Notes: generated by a model not told the origin, from the sequence alone. A stretch of DNA of 64,000 nt from Clostridiales bacterium (GCA_004558825.1 SFDB01000002.1:124001-188000); one strand, 5' to 3'. Positions 33,119 through 42,003 are shown, numbered from the stretch's first letter. Numbers and translations: made by a program.

Positions 33119-34054
33119 ATGAGTGCACACGATTCGCGCGGAGAGATATACGGAATGCTGCCTGAGAGTTTTTCGCGGCTGCGCGATCTTGTTCGCCGAG
33201 ACGATCTTGAGGAGATACGCATACGCGTCGGCAAAAATGTTCAGCTTGTCTATTCCGACGGAGATGAGCTTGTGCGCGACATGGTTGCGGGCAAGAGCGA
33301 TGTGGCGCGACTTGTTGAAAATATTTGCCGCCATTCAATTTATGCGTTTGAAAAAGAGCTTTCGCAGGGATACATAACCGTCGAAGGAAGCCGGGTGGGA
33401 ATAAGCGGAAACATGGTGTACGACGTTGCGTCCCGGCGATGGCGCTTCAGCGACATATCGGGCTGCAATATAAGGATTGTGCGTGAATGCGAAGGCTCGT
33501 CCAGATGGCTTGTTGACGCAATGATTCGTGGGGCAAACATAGCCTCAACGCTTATTGTTTCGGAACCGGGCGTCGGAAAAACCACAGCGCTCAGGGATAT
33601 AGCGCGAATTGTTTCGAACGGTGAATGCGTGATAGCGCCTAAAAAGGTATTTATAGCAGATGAACGCAACGAGATAACGGCAAGCGTGCGGGGCGTACCT
33701 CGCCTTAATGTTGGCGTGCGTACGGATGTTATTGCGTGCTGCGATAAGTCATATGCAATGATGGCGGCGATACGCGCGCTTTCGCCGAATGTGATTATCA
33801 CCGACGAAATCGGCACCGATGACGACGCGCGGGCGATATGCGAGGCTGTCAACTGTGGCGTGTCGGTGATAGCGTCAGCGCACGGCGACTGTGCGGAAAG
33901 CGTGATGAGGCGGCCGTCGCTGAAGCGGCTCGTATCTGATGGGGCTTTTGAGTCGCTGATAGTTATAGGACGGCGCGACGGAATGTTTTACGCAAAACAG
34001 TCGCACCGCTTCGATAAGGAAAACGCGATAAAGGCGGTGGGCAGGCTTGCTTAA
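33119..34054 (+). CDS. spoIIIAA: Stage III sporulation protein AA
   Basis: 311 residues from ATG 33119 behind GAGGTGAT; the GTG at 33110 lies in the ribosome site. It is a secretion-type AAA ATPase: Walker A SEPGVGKTTALRDIAR (about 147-162), FIADERNEITASVRGVP, and IITDEIGTDDDARAI as Walker B. It powers or assembles the SpoIIIA-SpoIIQ feeding channel between mother cell and forespore, and acts in the mother-cell cytoplasm. It overlaps spoIIIAB by 8 bases and opens an eight-gene operon. Confidence 0.96.
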   Translation: MSAHDSRGEIYGMLPESFSRLRDLVRRDDLEEIRIRVGKNVQLVYSDGDELVRDMVAGKSDVARLVENICRHSIYAFEKELSQGYITVEGSRVGISGNMVYDVASRRWRFSDISGCNIRIVRECEGSSRWLVDAMIRGANIASTLIVSEPGVGKTTALRDIARIVSNGECVIAPKKVFIADERNEITASVRGVPRLNVGVRTDVIACCDKSYAMMAAIRALSPNVIITDEIGTDDDARAICEAVNCGVSVIASAHGDCAESVMRRPSLKRLVSDGAFESLIVIGRRDGMFYAKQSHRFDKENAIKAVGRLA

Positions 34055-34559
34055 ATGCATTGGAGCGGCGATGGCGTTTTGCCTTTCGACGGCCATAGGC
34101 ATAATGCTTTGCGAACGGGAAAAAGCGAGGCTTAAAACTCTTGGGGAGCTTTGCGACGATATGAACGCAGTTCGCTTCAAGCTGCGCTATGCCGCCGTTC
34201 CGCTCGGTGAGCTTCTTGAAGGGATGGGGAGCGAAAGCACGAAGCAGCTATGGGCAGCGATGCGCGAAGGAATATGCGGCGGACGCTCAGCGGCTGAGTC
34301 CTGGGACGAACTGCAAAAGCGCGGCGAGGCGTACGCTTGCATAAACGGACTGAATGCGGATGAAAAATCGATTGTCGGCGAATTTATGTGCGGGCTCGGC
34401 ACAAGCGATAAGGATACGCAGCTCGACCGTGCCGAAATAAGCATAAACAAGCTGCGCGAACATATACGGACGGTGACGCCGCAGATAAACACATCGGGTA
34501 AGCTGTACGTTTCGCTTGGGATAACGCTCGGCCTTGCGGGTGCGCTGATGCTTATATGA
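34047..34559 (+). CDS. spoIIIAB: Stage III sporulation protein AB
   Basis: 170 residues from TTG 34047, whose product starts LKCIGAAMAFCLSTAIGI, a membrane anchor as in other SpoIIIAB proteins. The cytoplasmic helical body contains CDDMNAVRFKLRYAAVPLGEL and ends with a second hydrophobic segment (YVSLGITLGLAGALML). The fold resembles GspF of type II secretion systems. It is a mother-cell channel component. The start overlaps spoIIIAA. Confidence 0.93.
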   Translation: MLKCIGAAMAFCLSTAIGIMLCEREKARLKTLGELCDDMNAVRFKLRYAAVPLGELLEGMGSESTKQLWAAMREGICGGRSAAESWDELQKRGEAYACINGLNADEKSIVGEFMCGLGTSDKDTQLDRAEISINKLREHIRTVTPQINTSGKLYVSLGITLGLAGALMLI

Positions 34560-34581
34560 AAGCTTTGGGAGATGTTTTGCG

Positions 34582-34779
34582 ATGGGAATAGAGATTGTTC
34601 TTAAAATAGCGGGCATAGGCATACTCGTTGCGGTCGCATGCCAGCTTTTGAAGCAGACGGGACGCGACGATATAGCGATGATAACGGCGCTTGCGGGGCT
34701 AGTGATAGCGTTGATGCTTGTGATAAACCAGATAAGTGCGCTTTTTGACAGCGTGTCGCGTATATTCGGGCTGTATTGA
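34582..34779 (+). CDS. spoIIIAC: Stage III sporulation protein AC
   Basis: 65 residues with two membrane helices: IVLKIAGIGILVAVACQLLK and the DDIAMITALAGLVIALMLV segment. The size and GR.DIA-type loop are typical. It is thought to form the membrane part of the feeding channel with SpoIIIAD. RBS GGGAGATG is present; the stop overlaps upstream starts of spoIIIAD. Confidence 0.94.
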   Translation: MGIEIVLKIAGIGILVAVACQLLKQTGRDDIAMITALAGLVIALMLVINQISALFDSVSRIFGLY

Positions 34780-34787
34780 GGCTGAAT

Positions 34788-35180
34788 ATGAGCATATTTA
34801 AGCTTCTTGCGGTGACTCTCATATCAGTGGTGCTTACGGTTGTGGTAAAAACGTATAGGCCCGAAATGGCCGTGCAGACGAGTATAGCTGCGGGGGCAAC
34901 CGTGCTTTTAATGCTTGTAGGCCAGATTACGGGGGTATTAAACATGATTACGGATGCGGTGCGGAGCTACGGTTTGAATGAGGAATATTTTACGGTGGCG
35001 CTCAAGACGGCCGGTATAGCCTATCTTGCGCAGCTTGCATCGCAGACGTGTATGGATGCAGGCGAAAGCGCCCTTGCAGCGAAGGTAGAACTGGGAGGAC
35101 GGATAATGATACTTGCGCTTGCCGCGCCGGTGGCGTTCAAAATACTTGACCTTGCGATAGAGGCGTTTCAGATAAGATGA
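34788..35180 (+). CDS. spoIIIAD: Stage III sporulation protein AD
   Basis: 130 residues from ATG 34788, after GAGG at 34778-34781; the TTG at 34776 overlaps the previous stop without a ribosome site. Three to four hydrophobic helices, with the family segment GLNEEYFTVALKTAGIAYL and CMDAGESALAAKVELGGR. It is a channel membrane component homologous to SpoIIIAC. The stop overlaps the spoIIIAE start by 4 bases. Confidence 0.94.
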   Translation: MSIFKLLAVTLISVVLTVVVKTYRPEMAVQTSIAAGATVLLMLVGQITGVLNMITDAVRSYGLNEEYFTVALKTAGIAYLAQLASQTCMDAGESALAAKVELGGRIMILALAAPVAFKILDLAIEAFQIR

Positions 35181-36364
35181 ACTGTGCAAGGAGAGTGCTC
35201 TTAGCGGCAATAATTATGATTTCCGTGTTTTTTTTACCGGCCAGTACGGCGGCTGCACCCGAAAACGATGAGGAGAGCATTGAGGAGCAGCTTAAGGAAC
35301 AGCTTCAAACCTACGATATGTCACAGTGGGACGCAGCGTTAAGCAACGAAACGTCGGGTGTGCTGCCGACAGAATATTCAAGCGTTTCGGATATGGTCGA
35401 GGGCATAGCGCTCGGAGACATGCCGCTCGACGCGCAAGGTGTGTTCGATACTGTCAAATTTGGATTAAAAGCGGAGCTTAAGTCGAATACGGGCATATTT
35501 CTTACGGTAATGGCAGCATGTATCGTCAGCGGCCTCATTGAAGTGATGATAAATGCAAAGGGTATGAGCGGCATAAAGGAGACGGCGGGATTCGTCTGCT
35601 ATGGCATGGCTGTGAGCACAGCCGTATATGCTCTTGGCAGGATGGTAACCGTCGCGCGCGATACGGTGACAAGGATAGCGGAAATAACGGAGACGGTTTC
35701 GCCGACGCTTGTATTGATGCTTAGCGCGTCGGGAAACATAGCTGTGTCGAGCGCCGTTAGTCCATTGCTTGCGTTCCTGTCGTCGACGGTGATAAAAATC
35801 ATCGAAATGCTGATATTGCCTATTATTCTTATGGGCGGCGTGCTTGCCGTGATAAGCAATATGACGGAGAGGCCACAGCTTGGTGAGCTTTATAATTTAA
35901 GCAAAACGGCATCAAAATGGGCGCTTGGGTTTATATTCACGATCTATATTGGCATAACAGTGTTTACGGGGATATCGGCGGCGTCGACGGGCGGGCTTTC
36001 TGCGCGAACTGCAAAGTTTGCAATAGACAAATTTGTGCCCGTAATAGGCGGTATGGTTTCCGGCACGGTAGACACGGTGCTGTTATGCAGCACGGTTATC
36101 AAGAATGCTTCGGGCTTGAGCGCCGTGCTGCTCGTGCTCGGCGCTGCTGCCGTGCCTGTGCTGAAGCTTACGGGAACGATATTCACGCTCCGCATATGCG
36201 CTGCGGCGTGTCAGCCCATGTGCGATTCGCGGATAGTTAAAATGCTTGCATCTACGGCCGATGTATCTACATACATGCTTGCGTCTGTAGTCGGCGTAGG
36301 ACTTATGTTCATAATAACGGCAGGCATTATTATTGGTACCGGTAACATATATATATACGGGTGA
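35177..36364 (+). CDS. spoIIIAE: Stage III sporulation protein AE
   Basis: 395 residues. An N-terminal signal/anchor (to about 28, ending STAAAPEND) precedes an extracytoplasmic region, then several membrane helices from about 90 on. The motif QGVFDTVKFGLKAELKSN leads into the polytopic part, as in other SpoIIIAE proteins. It is a major membrane subunit of the mother cell-to-forespore channel. The start overlaps spoIIIAD (ATGA). Confidence 0.94.
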   Translation: MNCARRVLLAAIIMISVFFLPASTAAAPENDEESIEEQLKEQLQTYDMSQWDAALSNETSGVLPTEYSSVSDMVEGIALGDMPLDAQGVFDTVKFGLKAELKSNTGIFLTVMAACIVSGLIEVMINAKGMSGIKETAGFVCYGMAVSTAVYALGRMVTVARDTVTRIAEITETVSPTLVLMLSASGNIAVSSAVSPLLAFLSSTVIKIIEMLILPIILMGGVLAVISNMTERPQLGELYNLSKTASKWALGFIFTIYIGITVFTGISAASTGGLSARTAKFAIDKFVPVIGGMVSGTVDTVLLCSTVIKNASGLSAVLLVLGAAAVPVLKLTGTIFTLRICAAACQPMCDSRIVKMLASTADVSTYMLASVVGVGLMFIITAGIIIGTGNIYIYG

Positions 36365-36371
36365 CAGCGAA

Positions 36372-36545
36372 ATGGGAGCGATATTCGAACATGTCGCAAG
36401 GATAGCTTCGGCGGCGGTTATTGCGATGCTCGTACGGCTCATGCTGCCTGACGGCAAGCTGAAGACGGATGCGGAACGGACTGTAGGGCTCATAACGATG
36501 CTCACTATAGTCGAACCGCTGATTAAGTTTATTACGCAAGGGTGA
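36372..36545 (+). CDS. spoIIIAF: Very short SpoIIIAF-like protein
   Basis: 57 residues from ATG 36372. It contains only the N-terminal membrane part of SpoIIIAF: a helix (IASAAVIAMLVRLM), the conserved LPDGKLK turn, and TVGLITMLTIVEPLIKFI. Bacillus SpoIIIAF is about 200 residues and has a cytoplasm-facing or intermembrane ring-building domain after this part; here the gene stops and spoIIIAG starts 5 bases later. No frameshifted remainder is present between them, so the truncation looks real. The operon position confirms identity. Confidence 0.85.
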   Translation: MGAIFEHVARIASAAVIAMLVRLMLPDGKLKTDAERTVGLITMLTIVEPLIKFITQG

Positions 36546-36549
36546 GGCA

Positions 36550-37131
36550 ATGGAGGGCAAAAGGTTTAAGATATTCGACTCGCTCGTAAAACGAATGCGA
36601 AAAAATAAGAAGCTTGAGATAGGCGTGTATGCGGCGATAGCAATCGCGGTGGCGCTCATCTATATTACATCGGCGGCGCCCAAGACGTCGAAAACGGACG
36701 ATAAGACGAAAACGGCGCCAACGAACACGGAGTATGCTGTAAGCGAACGCGAGCTTGAGCGAAGACTTGAGAGCATACTTTCGAGCATAAGCGGTGCGGG
36801 AAACGTGCGCGTAATGATAACGTATGACACGACGTCGCAGATGGTACCGGCGCTTAGCACGGATACGCAAAAAAACGGTTCCGAGAGCAACGACGGACTT
36901 AATTCATATTCGCAGGCGGAGTCGTCATCTCCGGCAACGGTATCGGGGAGCGGCGGCAACTCTCCCATAATTATAACGGAAATACTTCCGAAAATAAGGG
37001 GTGTCATCGTTATTGCGGAGGGCGCGGCCGATATATCGATAAGGCTTAACTTGCAATATGCCGTTCAAACCGTGCTCGGAATCGATGCTTCGTGCGTCGA
37101 AGTGTTTGAGATGGGAGTAAATTCAAAATAA
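36550..37131 (+). CDS. spoIIIAG: Stage III sporulation protein AG
   Basis: 193 residues. A single membrane helix (about 25-42, LEIGVYAAIAIAVALIYI) is followed by a low-complexity linker rich in Thr/Lys and a ring-building domain: SERELERRLESILSSISGAG, NVRVMITYDT, and PKIRGVIVIAEGAADISIRL. SpoIIIAG forms a large ring in the intermembrane space of the feeding channel. It is 5 bases after the short spoIIIAF. Confidence 0.94.
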   Translation: MEGKRFKIFDSLVKRMRKNKKLEIGVYAAIAIAVALIYITSAAPKTSKTDDKTKTAPTNTEYAVSERELERRLESILSSISGAGNVRVMITYDTTSQMVPALSTDTQKNGSESNDGLNSYSQAESSSPATVSGSGGNSPIIITEILPKIRGVIVIAEGAADISIRLNLQYAVQTVLGIDASCVEVFEMGVNSK

Positions 37132-37147
37132 ATTGAGGAGGAGTATT

Positions 37148-37681
37148 ATGAAGAACAAGAAAAAGACCATAGGGGTTATGATTGTAGTTGCGGCGCTGCT
37201 TGCCGGGGCCATTCTTTTGAATATCAAGCTCAACAAGTCATCGCAGACTCAAAACTCCGTTGACGACGGCGAAAACGTGGGGACGACATATTCGAATAAA
37301 GTCGATAATTCGCTCGGATATGGCGTCGGCGCCGATTATTTTGCAAGCTTCAGAACGACCCGCGAAAGCACGCGCGATAAGGAAATTGAGTATCTTAACG
37401 CGATAATCCACAACGAAAGCACCGACGCCGAGACGCTTGCCGACGCGCAGAAGCAGCTTCTTGAGATAGTGGACTGCATGGAGAAGGAGCTCACCATAGA
37501 GAATCTCATTAAGGCGAAGGGCTTTGCCGATGCGGCAGTAACGTTTCATTACGGCTCTGTTAATGTCGTTGTAGACTGCACGGAGCTTACTAACGAGCAG
37601 GTGGCGCAGATACTTGACATAGTTACGCGCGAAACGGGCGAACCTGCGGCAAATATCAAGATAAGCCCGAGCAAAAAGTGA
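37148..37681 (+). CDS. spoIIIAH: Stage III sporulation protein AH
   Basis: 177 residues from ATG 37148 behind GAGGAGGAG. N-terminal membrane helix (about 6-24), then a linker and the ring-building YscJ/FliF-like domain: YFASFRTTRESTRDKEIEYL, AKGFADAAVTFHYGSVNVVV. It binds forespore SpoIIQ to close the channel. It is the last gene of the operon; the next gene has its own sigma-A promoter. Confidence 0.94.
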   Translation: MKNKKKTIGVMIVVAALLAGAILLNIKLNKSSQTQNSVDDGENVGTTYSNKVDNSLGYGVGADYFASFRTTRESTRDKEIEYLNAIIHNESTDAETLADAQKQLLEIVDCMEKELTIENLIKAKGFADAAVTFHYGSVNVVVDCTELTNEQVAQILDIVTRETGEPAANIKISPSKK

Positions 37682-37721
37682 CCGTCTAACGGATAAAAGA
37701 TAAGAATTGTTGTGCAAACGA

Positions 37722-37749
37722 TTGCATACATGCTTTTTTTTGATATAAT
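37722..37749 (+). promoter_or_regulatory. Promoter of asp23
   Basis: TTGCAT (37722-37727), 16-base spacer, TATAAT (37744-37749). It separates the vegetative asp23-nusB block from spoIIIAH. Confidence 0.6.
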
Positions 37750-37807
37750 GACTATATGAAGGTTGTTTACAACCCCTCATGTAATCATACAGCAGGAGGA
37801 TATAGCA

Positions 37808-38224
37808 ATGACGGCTGAAAATGAAATCGTGACCGAATGCATGCAAAACGAAGGCGGCAAGATCATTTTTGCCCCCGATGTTGTCGCAACAATCGCAGGA
37901 CTTGCTGCTGCCGATATCAAGGGAATAACCTCAATGAGCGGCAACGTAGTCGAGGGATTCACCGAGATGTTCGGAAAAAAGAATCTCACAAAGGGCGTAA
38001 AGGTTGAAATAGCTGAAGATATCGTATGCGTGGACCTTAACGTTGTCGTAGAATACGGCTATCGTATCCATGAAGTTTGCGCAAAGGTTCAGAGCGAAGT
38101 CAAAAATGCCATAGAGACGATGACCGGCCTCAGAGTAGCACAGGTCAATGTCGCCGTTCAGAGCATAAGCTTTGCAAAGACAGAGCCTGCGGTAGCGGCT
38201 GAACCTGCCGATGAGCAGGAATAA
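37808..38224 (+). CDS. Asp23/Gls24 family protein
   Basis: 138 residues from ATG 37808 after AGGAGG. The Asp23 core is clear: GKIIFAPDVVATIAGLAAAD, GITSMSG, VCVDLNVVVEYGYRIHEVC and VQSEVKNAIETMTGL. Members bind the membrane anchor AmaP and are linked to cell envelope stress. The next two genes, AmaP-like and DUF2273-like, are the usual partners. Confidence 0.93.
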   Translation: MTAENEIVTECMQNEGGKIIFAPDVVATIAGLAAADIKGITSMSGNVVEGFTEMFGKKNLTKGVKVEIAEDIVCVDLNVVVEYGYRIHEVCAKVQSEVKNAIETMTGLRVAQVNVAVQSISFAKTEPAVAAEPADEQE

Positions 38225-38300
38225 ACACGCACGATACAAAGATTAGGTACGTTGGGCGCAGTTTTGCGCCTGACGCGCTTAAAATGCAAAGGAGAAACAA

Positions 38301-38876
38301 ATGAAGATCACTGTATTCGACAGAATACTCACGGTACTTCTTTCGTTGGTGCTTCTGGCGGCTTCTGTGATGCTGATAGCGTATGCGACTAATCTTATTT
38401 CGCTGGAGTCGATTTATGCCGCTGTCACGCTTGTGTTCGGAAACACGAGCCTAAAGCCGATGCTGATAATCGGCGCGGTGGGCGCGCTGCTTCTGATAAT
38501 CGCAATACGACTTATTGTTGCGTGCTGCTCGGGCAAGCGCACTCCGCCTGTACCCACTTCGGTGCTTGTAAGGACGAGCGAATATGGTATGACCAATATC
38601 ACCCTTGCGGCTATTGACAGCATGGTTCAGCGTTGCTGCAGAACGATGCAGCAGATAAAGGACTGCACAACGAGCGTTCTGCCGTCGGGTTCCGGCATAA
38701 GTGTTGCGCTCAGGCTTGTGCTTATGCCCGATGTCGCTGTTCCGGAATTTAGCGAAGCTCTGCAAAAAAACGTAAAGGATACCGTCGAGGGACTGGCGGG
38801 CGTTGAGGTAAATAACGTCAGCGTACTTATTGTTGAGCCGCCGAAGCAGAATGTTCGGAATGCTTCTGCACAGTAA
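38301..38876 (+). CDS. amaP: Alkaline shock response membrane anchor protein AmaP
   Basis: 191 residues: two N-terminal membrane helices (about 8-30 and 50-75) and a cytosolic alpha/beta domain that resembles Asp23 (SVLVRTSEYGMTNITLAAID, then VALRLVLMPDVAVPEF and VKDTVEGLAGVEVNNVSVLI). It anchors Asp23 proteins at the membrane in Staphylococcus. Ribosome site AAAGGAG; between asp23 and the DUF2273-type gene. Confidence 0.9.
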   Translation: MKITVFDRILTVLLSLVLLAASVMLIAYATNLISLESIYAAVTLVFGNTSLKPMLIIGAVGALLLIIAIRLIVACCSGKRTPPVPTSVLVRTSEYGMTNITLAAIDSMVQRCCRTMQQIKDCTTSVLPSGSGISVALRLVLMPDVAVPEFSEALQKNVKDTVEGLAGVEVNNVSVLIVEPPKQNVRNASAQ

Positions 38877-38888
38877 CGGGTGAACGCC

Positions 38889-39107
38889 ATGGCATTTATT
38901 GACTTTGTCAAAAAGAACAAATGGTGCATAACGCTTGTAGCAATAGGCGTTATTACGGTACTGCTTATATTCACCATTAATTTTTGGCGCACGCTGCTTA
39001 TAGGCGTTGTTGTTGCTTTGTGCATTTTTTTCGGCAGAATGCTTGATAAAAATGGCAAAGAAGGCGTCAAGGGTTTCTTTGATGCCTTGTTTAAGAAACG
39101 GCAGTAA
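38889..39107 (+). CDS. DUF2273-type small membrane protein
   Basis: 72 residues with two closely spaced hydrophobic helices (about 12-30 and 32-48) and a basic C-terminus (GMLDKNGKEG-type, KGFFDALFKKRQ). Size and position after AmaP match the small membrane protein family often found with Asp23. ATG 38889 follows GGGTGA; a GTG 9 bases upstream is possible. Function unknown beyond association with the Asp23-AmaP complex. Confidence 0.8.
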   Translation: MAFIDFVKKNKWCITLVAIGVITVLLIFTINFWRTLLIGVVVALCIFFGRMLDKNGKEGVKGFFDALFKKRQ

Positions 39108-39134
39108 CCCCGGCGAATAACGAAAGAGGAAAAA

Positions 39135-39545
39135 ATGAGCAGAAAAACAGCACGCGAAGTGGCAATGAAGCTTGCTTTTGCGCGTTTATTCGGTTGCGAG
39201 GATACATATGGGGCTGTGCTTGACAAATCGGGAATAACGGAAACTCCAAAGCCCGATGACGTCAAGTTTGCCGACGAATTACTTTGCGGCATAGAAGAAA
39301 AGAAGGAAGAGATAGACGGCCTTATATCAGAGTTTGCGGTAGATTGGACGACAGAGCGCATGCCGAAGGTCGATCTTTCGATACTCAGGATTGCCGTTTA
39401 TGAAATAATGTACAGGTGCGACATACCTGACAGCGTATCAATAAACGAGGCGGTCGAGCTTGCGAAAACGTTTGGCGGAGATCATTCGCCGTCGTTTATC
39501 AACGGTATACTCGGCGCCGTTTCCCGCAAGAAAGTCAGCGAGTGA
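39135..39545 (+). CDS. nusB: Transcription antitermination protein NusB
   Basis: 136 residues, all helical. Conserved MSRKTAREVAMKLAFARLFG at the N-terminus, VDWTTERMPKVDLSILRIAVYE, and the signature PDSVSINEAVELAKTFGGD with SPSFINGILGAV. NusB binds boxA RNA with NusE and keeps rRNA transcription processive. Ribosome site AAAGAGG. Confidence 0.95.
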   Translation: MSRKTAREVAMKLAFARLFGCEDTYGAVLDKSGITETPKPDDVKFADELLCGIEEKKEEIDGLISEFAVDWTTERMPKVDLSILRIAVYEIMYRCDIPDSVSINEAVELAKTFGGDHSPSFINGILGAVSRKKVSE

Positions 39546-39673
39546 GCGCCCTGTGGAGCGGGTTATTGGAATAAACAGAAGAATTACGCATGCGAGCAGC
39601 TGCAACTGCCGGTTCGATTTATCATTGTTGTTAGATTGCACCGGTTTTTATTGCGCTGCAGCGACTAAATGAT

Positions 39674-40885
39674 ATGAGCGTATATACGCTGAGTGTTTCA
39701 CAACTGAATGAATACGTGTCGAAGCTTATGAGGCGCGATGTTCTCCTGCGGGACTTGGGCGTGAGGGGCGAGATATCGGACTTAAAGCGTCATCCGTCGG
39801 GGCATGTTTATTTTACGCTGAAGGACGAAGGCGCACTTTTGCGATGTGTGATGTTTAAGCCGGACACGCTCAATCTGACTTTCAGGCCGGAAAACGGCAT
39901 GCTCGTTACGGCATACGGATATGCGGGTGTTTATCCGGCAGGCGGCCAATATCAGCTTTATGTGCGAAATGTCGAGAAACAGAATAGTGAAGGAGAGCTT
40001 TTTAAGCGGTTCTGTGAGCTTAAAGAGAAGCTGAAGGCCGAAGGCCTTTTCAATGAAGAACATAAAAAGCCGCTTCCGACGCTCCCGAGACGGATAGGTG
40101 TGGTTACATCAGAGACGGGAGCTGTTTTTCACGATATAATGAATGTGACGAGGCGAAGATTCCCAAACATGGGCATCACGCTTTGTCCTGCGCGCGTTCA
40201 GGGCGAAGGCGCTGCGGAGGAGATTGCGCGTGCGATACGATATATGGATGAAAAACGTCTTGCGGATGTTATCATAGTCGGCCGCGGAGGCGGAAGCATG
40301 GACGACCTTTGGGCGTTTAATGAGGAGACGGTTGCACGCGCCGTATATGACTGCGCGACACCGATTATCAGCGCTGTCGGCCACGAGACGGATTTCACAA
40401 TATGTGATTTTGTTGCGGATGTACGCGCTTCGACGCCCTCAATGGCGGCAGAGCTGTGCGTGCCGATGCGCAGAGATCTTGATGAACGCATTGCTGCGCT
40501 TGCGAGTCTGCTCGGTGAATATGCGGCACGCAGGATAAACATGGAGCGATTGAAGCTCGATGCGATGATGCGGTCTGACGGAGCGGCGCGAGTCGGGTAC
40601 ATAATCGATGCGCAGCGCCAGAGGACTGCCGAAATGTTTGAGCAGATTGCGACTGCTGTTCAGCGAAAGGCAGAGAATGCGCGCGCGGAGAAGGTGTATG
40701 CCGATGATGTGCTGAAAGCTTTTGATCCGCGAGGCGTCCTTAAAAGGGGATATGCCGTCGTAAAACGGGATGGAAGCATATGCAGCGGGGTGGAAGCAAT
40801 AAGTACAGGCGACAGCATAACGGTCGTAATGAACGACGGGAGTGTCGGAGCAAATGTTACGGAGGTAAACAAAAATGGCACGTAA
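39674..40885 (+). CDS. xseA: Exodeoxyribonuclease VII large subunit
   Basis: 403 residues. N-terminal OB fold (YTLSVSQLNEYVSKLM, GEISDLKRHPSGHVYFTLKD), catalytic domain with RIGVVTSETGAVFHDI, VIIVGRGGGSMDDLWAFNEE and SAVGHETDFTICDFVADVRASTPSMAAE. It degrades single-stranded DNA with XseB. The start lacks an obvious Shine-Dalgarno sequence; 128 noncoding bases precede it. It overlaps xseB by 11 bases. Confidence 0.95.
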   Translation: MSVYTLSVSQLNEYVSKLMRRDVLLRDLGVRGEISDLKRHPSGHVYFTLKDEGALLRCVMFKPDTLNLTFRPENGMLVTAYGYAGVYPAGGQYQLYVRNVEKQNSEGELFKRFCELKEKLKAEGLFNEEHKKPLPTLPRRIGVVTSETGAVFHDIMNVTRRRFPNMGITLCPARVQGEGAAEEIARAIRYMDEKRLADVIIVGRGGGSMDDLWAFNEETVARAVYDCATPIISAVGHETDFTICDFVADVRASTPSMAAELCVPMRRDLDERIAALASLLGEYAARRINMERLKLDAMMRSDGAARVGYIIDAQRQRTAEMFEQIATAVQRKAENARAEKVYADDVLKAFDPRGVLKRGYAVVKRDGSICSGVEAISTGDSITVVMNDGSVGANVTEVNKNGT

Positions 40886-41120
40886 AAAGCTTACTTACGA
40901 GGAAGCGGCGGCGGAGCTTAAAAGAATAACCGATGCGCTTGCCAAGGGCGACACGTCGCTTGACGAAACCGTGAGGCTTTATGAAAAGGGCATGGAGCTG
41001 TCAAAGCTCTGCACGGGACTTCTTGACGAATATGACGGCCGCATTAAGAAAGTCAGCGCAAAACTTGAGAAGGAAAGCGCAGCAGAGGCGGATGAGGATG
41101 AACCTGAACAGCAAGATTAA
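40875..41120 (+). CDS. xseB: Exodeoxyribonuclease VII small subunit
   Basis: 81 residues, a small helical protein: LTYEEAAAELKRITDALAKG, DTSLDETVRLYEKGMELSKL. It binds XseA along its coiled-coil. The acidic tail (AEADEDEPEQQD) overlaps the start of ispA by 23 bases. Confidence 0.94.
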   Translation: MARKKLTYEEAAAELKRITDALAKGDTSLDETVRLYEKGMELSKLCTGLLDEYDGRIKKVSAKLEKESAAEADEDEPEQQD

Positions 41121-41985
41121 GGAATATGCGTCCGTTACGGAGGACGCGATAAAGCGTTATATAAACGGCATGGAAGGCAATGAAACGCTGAAAAAAGCCA
41201 TGCTTTACAGCGTTACGGCGGGTGGAAAGAGGCTCAGATCGTCTATGGTGCTTGCGGCATGCGAGATGCTCGGCGGAAAGATAGAGGAAGCTCTGCCGCT
41301 TGCATGCGCCTTGGAAACAATACATACATATTCGCTTATTCACGATGATTTGCCTGCCCTTGACAATGATGACCTTCGCCGAGGCAAGCCGTCTAACCAC
41401 AAAGTATTCGGTGAAGCGATGGCGATACTGGCAGGCGATGGACTACTTTCTACGGCGTTTGAGATGATGGTTGAAGGCTATGTGAAATGCGGAATAGGCC
41501 ATGACGGATATGTTAAGGCGATGCGGTATATAGCGCGCGCGATAGGAGCGAGAGGCATGGTAAGCGGACAGGCCTGCGATATCGAAAACGAGACGAATCA
41601 GGTGTTTACCGAAGAAATGCTGAAGCATATACACAGTAACAAGACGGGTGCGCTTATAAAGGCATCGGTTGTTTCCGGAGCGCTTGCCGCGAATGCAAAA
41701 GACTCGGATGTTGCTGCGCTCGAGGAGTTCGGAGAACAATACGGGCTGCTTTTCCAGATAACCGACGACATACTCGATTTCGAGGGGGATGAAGCGGTGC
41801 TCGGCAAGAGCACCGGTAAGGACAGCAAGAGCAATAAGCTTACATATGTGACGCTGTTTGGTGCAGCGCGTGCGCATGAGCTTGCAGGTATTGCGGCAGA
41901 AAATGCAAAGAAAGCCGTGTCGCGTATCGATGGCAGCGAGTTCTTCGCGGAGCTTGTTGACCATACTATAGGGCGCAACAGATAA
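41098..41985 (+). CDS. ispA: Polyprenyl synthetase (farnesyl/geranylgeranyl diphosphate synthase)
   Basis: 295 residues from ATG 41098, 9 bases after GAGG; the open frame extends further upstream inside xseB but is spurious there. The first aspartate-rich motif is HDDLPALDNDDLRRGK, the second is QITDDILDFEGDE, with GGKRLRS for IPP binding. It condenses IPP with allylic diphosphates. In Firmicutes, the gene between xseB and dxs is normally farnesyl diphosphate synthase; chain length is not readable with certainty. Confidence 0.93.
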   Translation: MNLNSKIKEYASVTEDAIKRYINGMEGNETLKKAMLYSVTAGGKRLRSSMVLAACEMLGGKIEEALPLACALETIHTYSLIHDDLPALDNDDLRRGKPSNHKVFGEAMAILAGDGLLSTAFEMMVEGYVKCGIGHDGYVKAMRYIARAIGARGMVSGQACDIENETNQVFTEEMLKHIHSNKTGALIKASVVSGALAANAKDSDVAALEEFGEQYGLLFQITDDILDFEGDEAVLGKSTGKDSKSNKLTYVTLFGAARAHELAGIAAENAKKAVSRIDGSEFFAELVDHTIGRNR

Positions 41986-42003
41986 TCGGTTCCCGGGGGT
42001 CGA

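Noticed and set aside
40981..41097. 39-residue N-terminal extension of the polyprenyl synthetase
   Set aside because: It lies inside xseB in another frame and is not homologous; ATG 41098 has a proper site.
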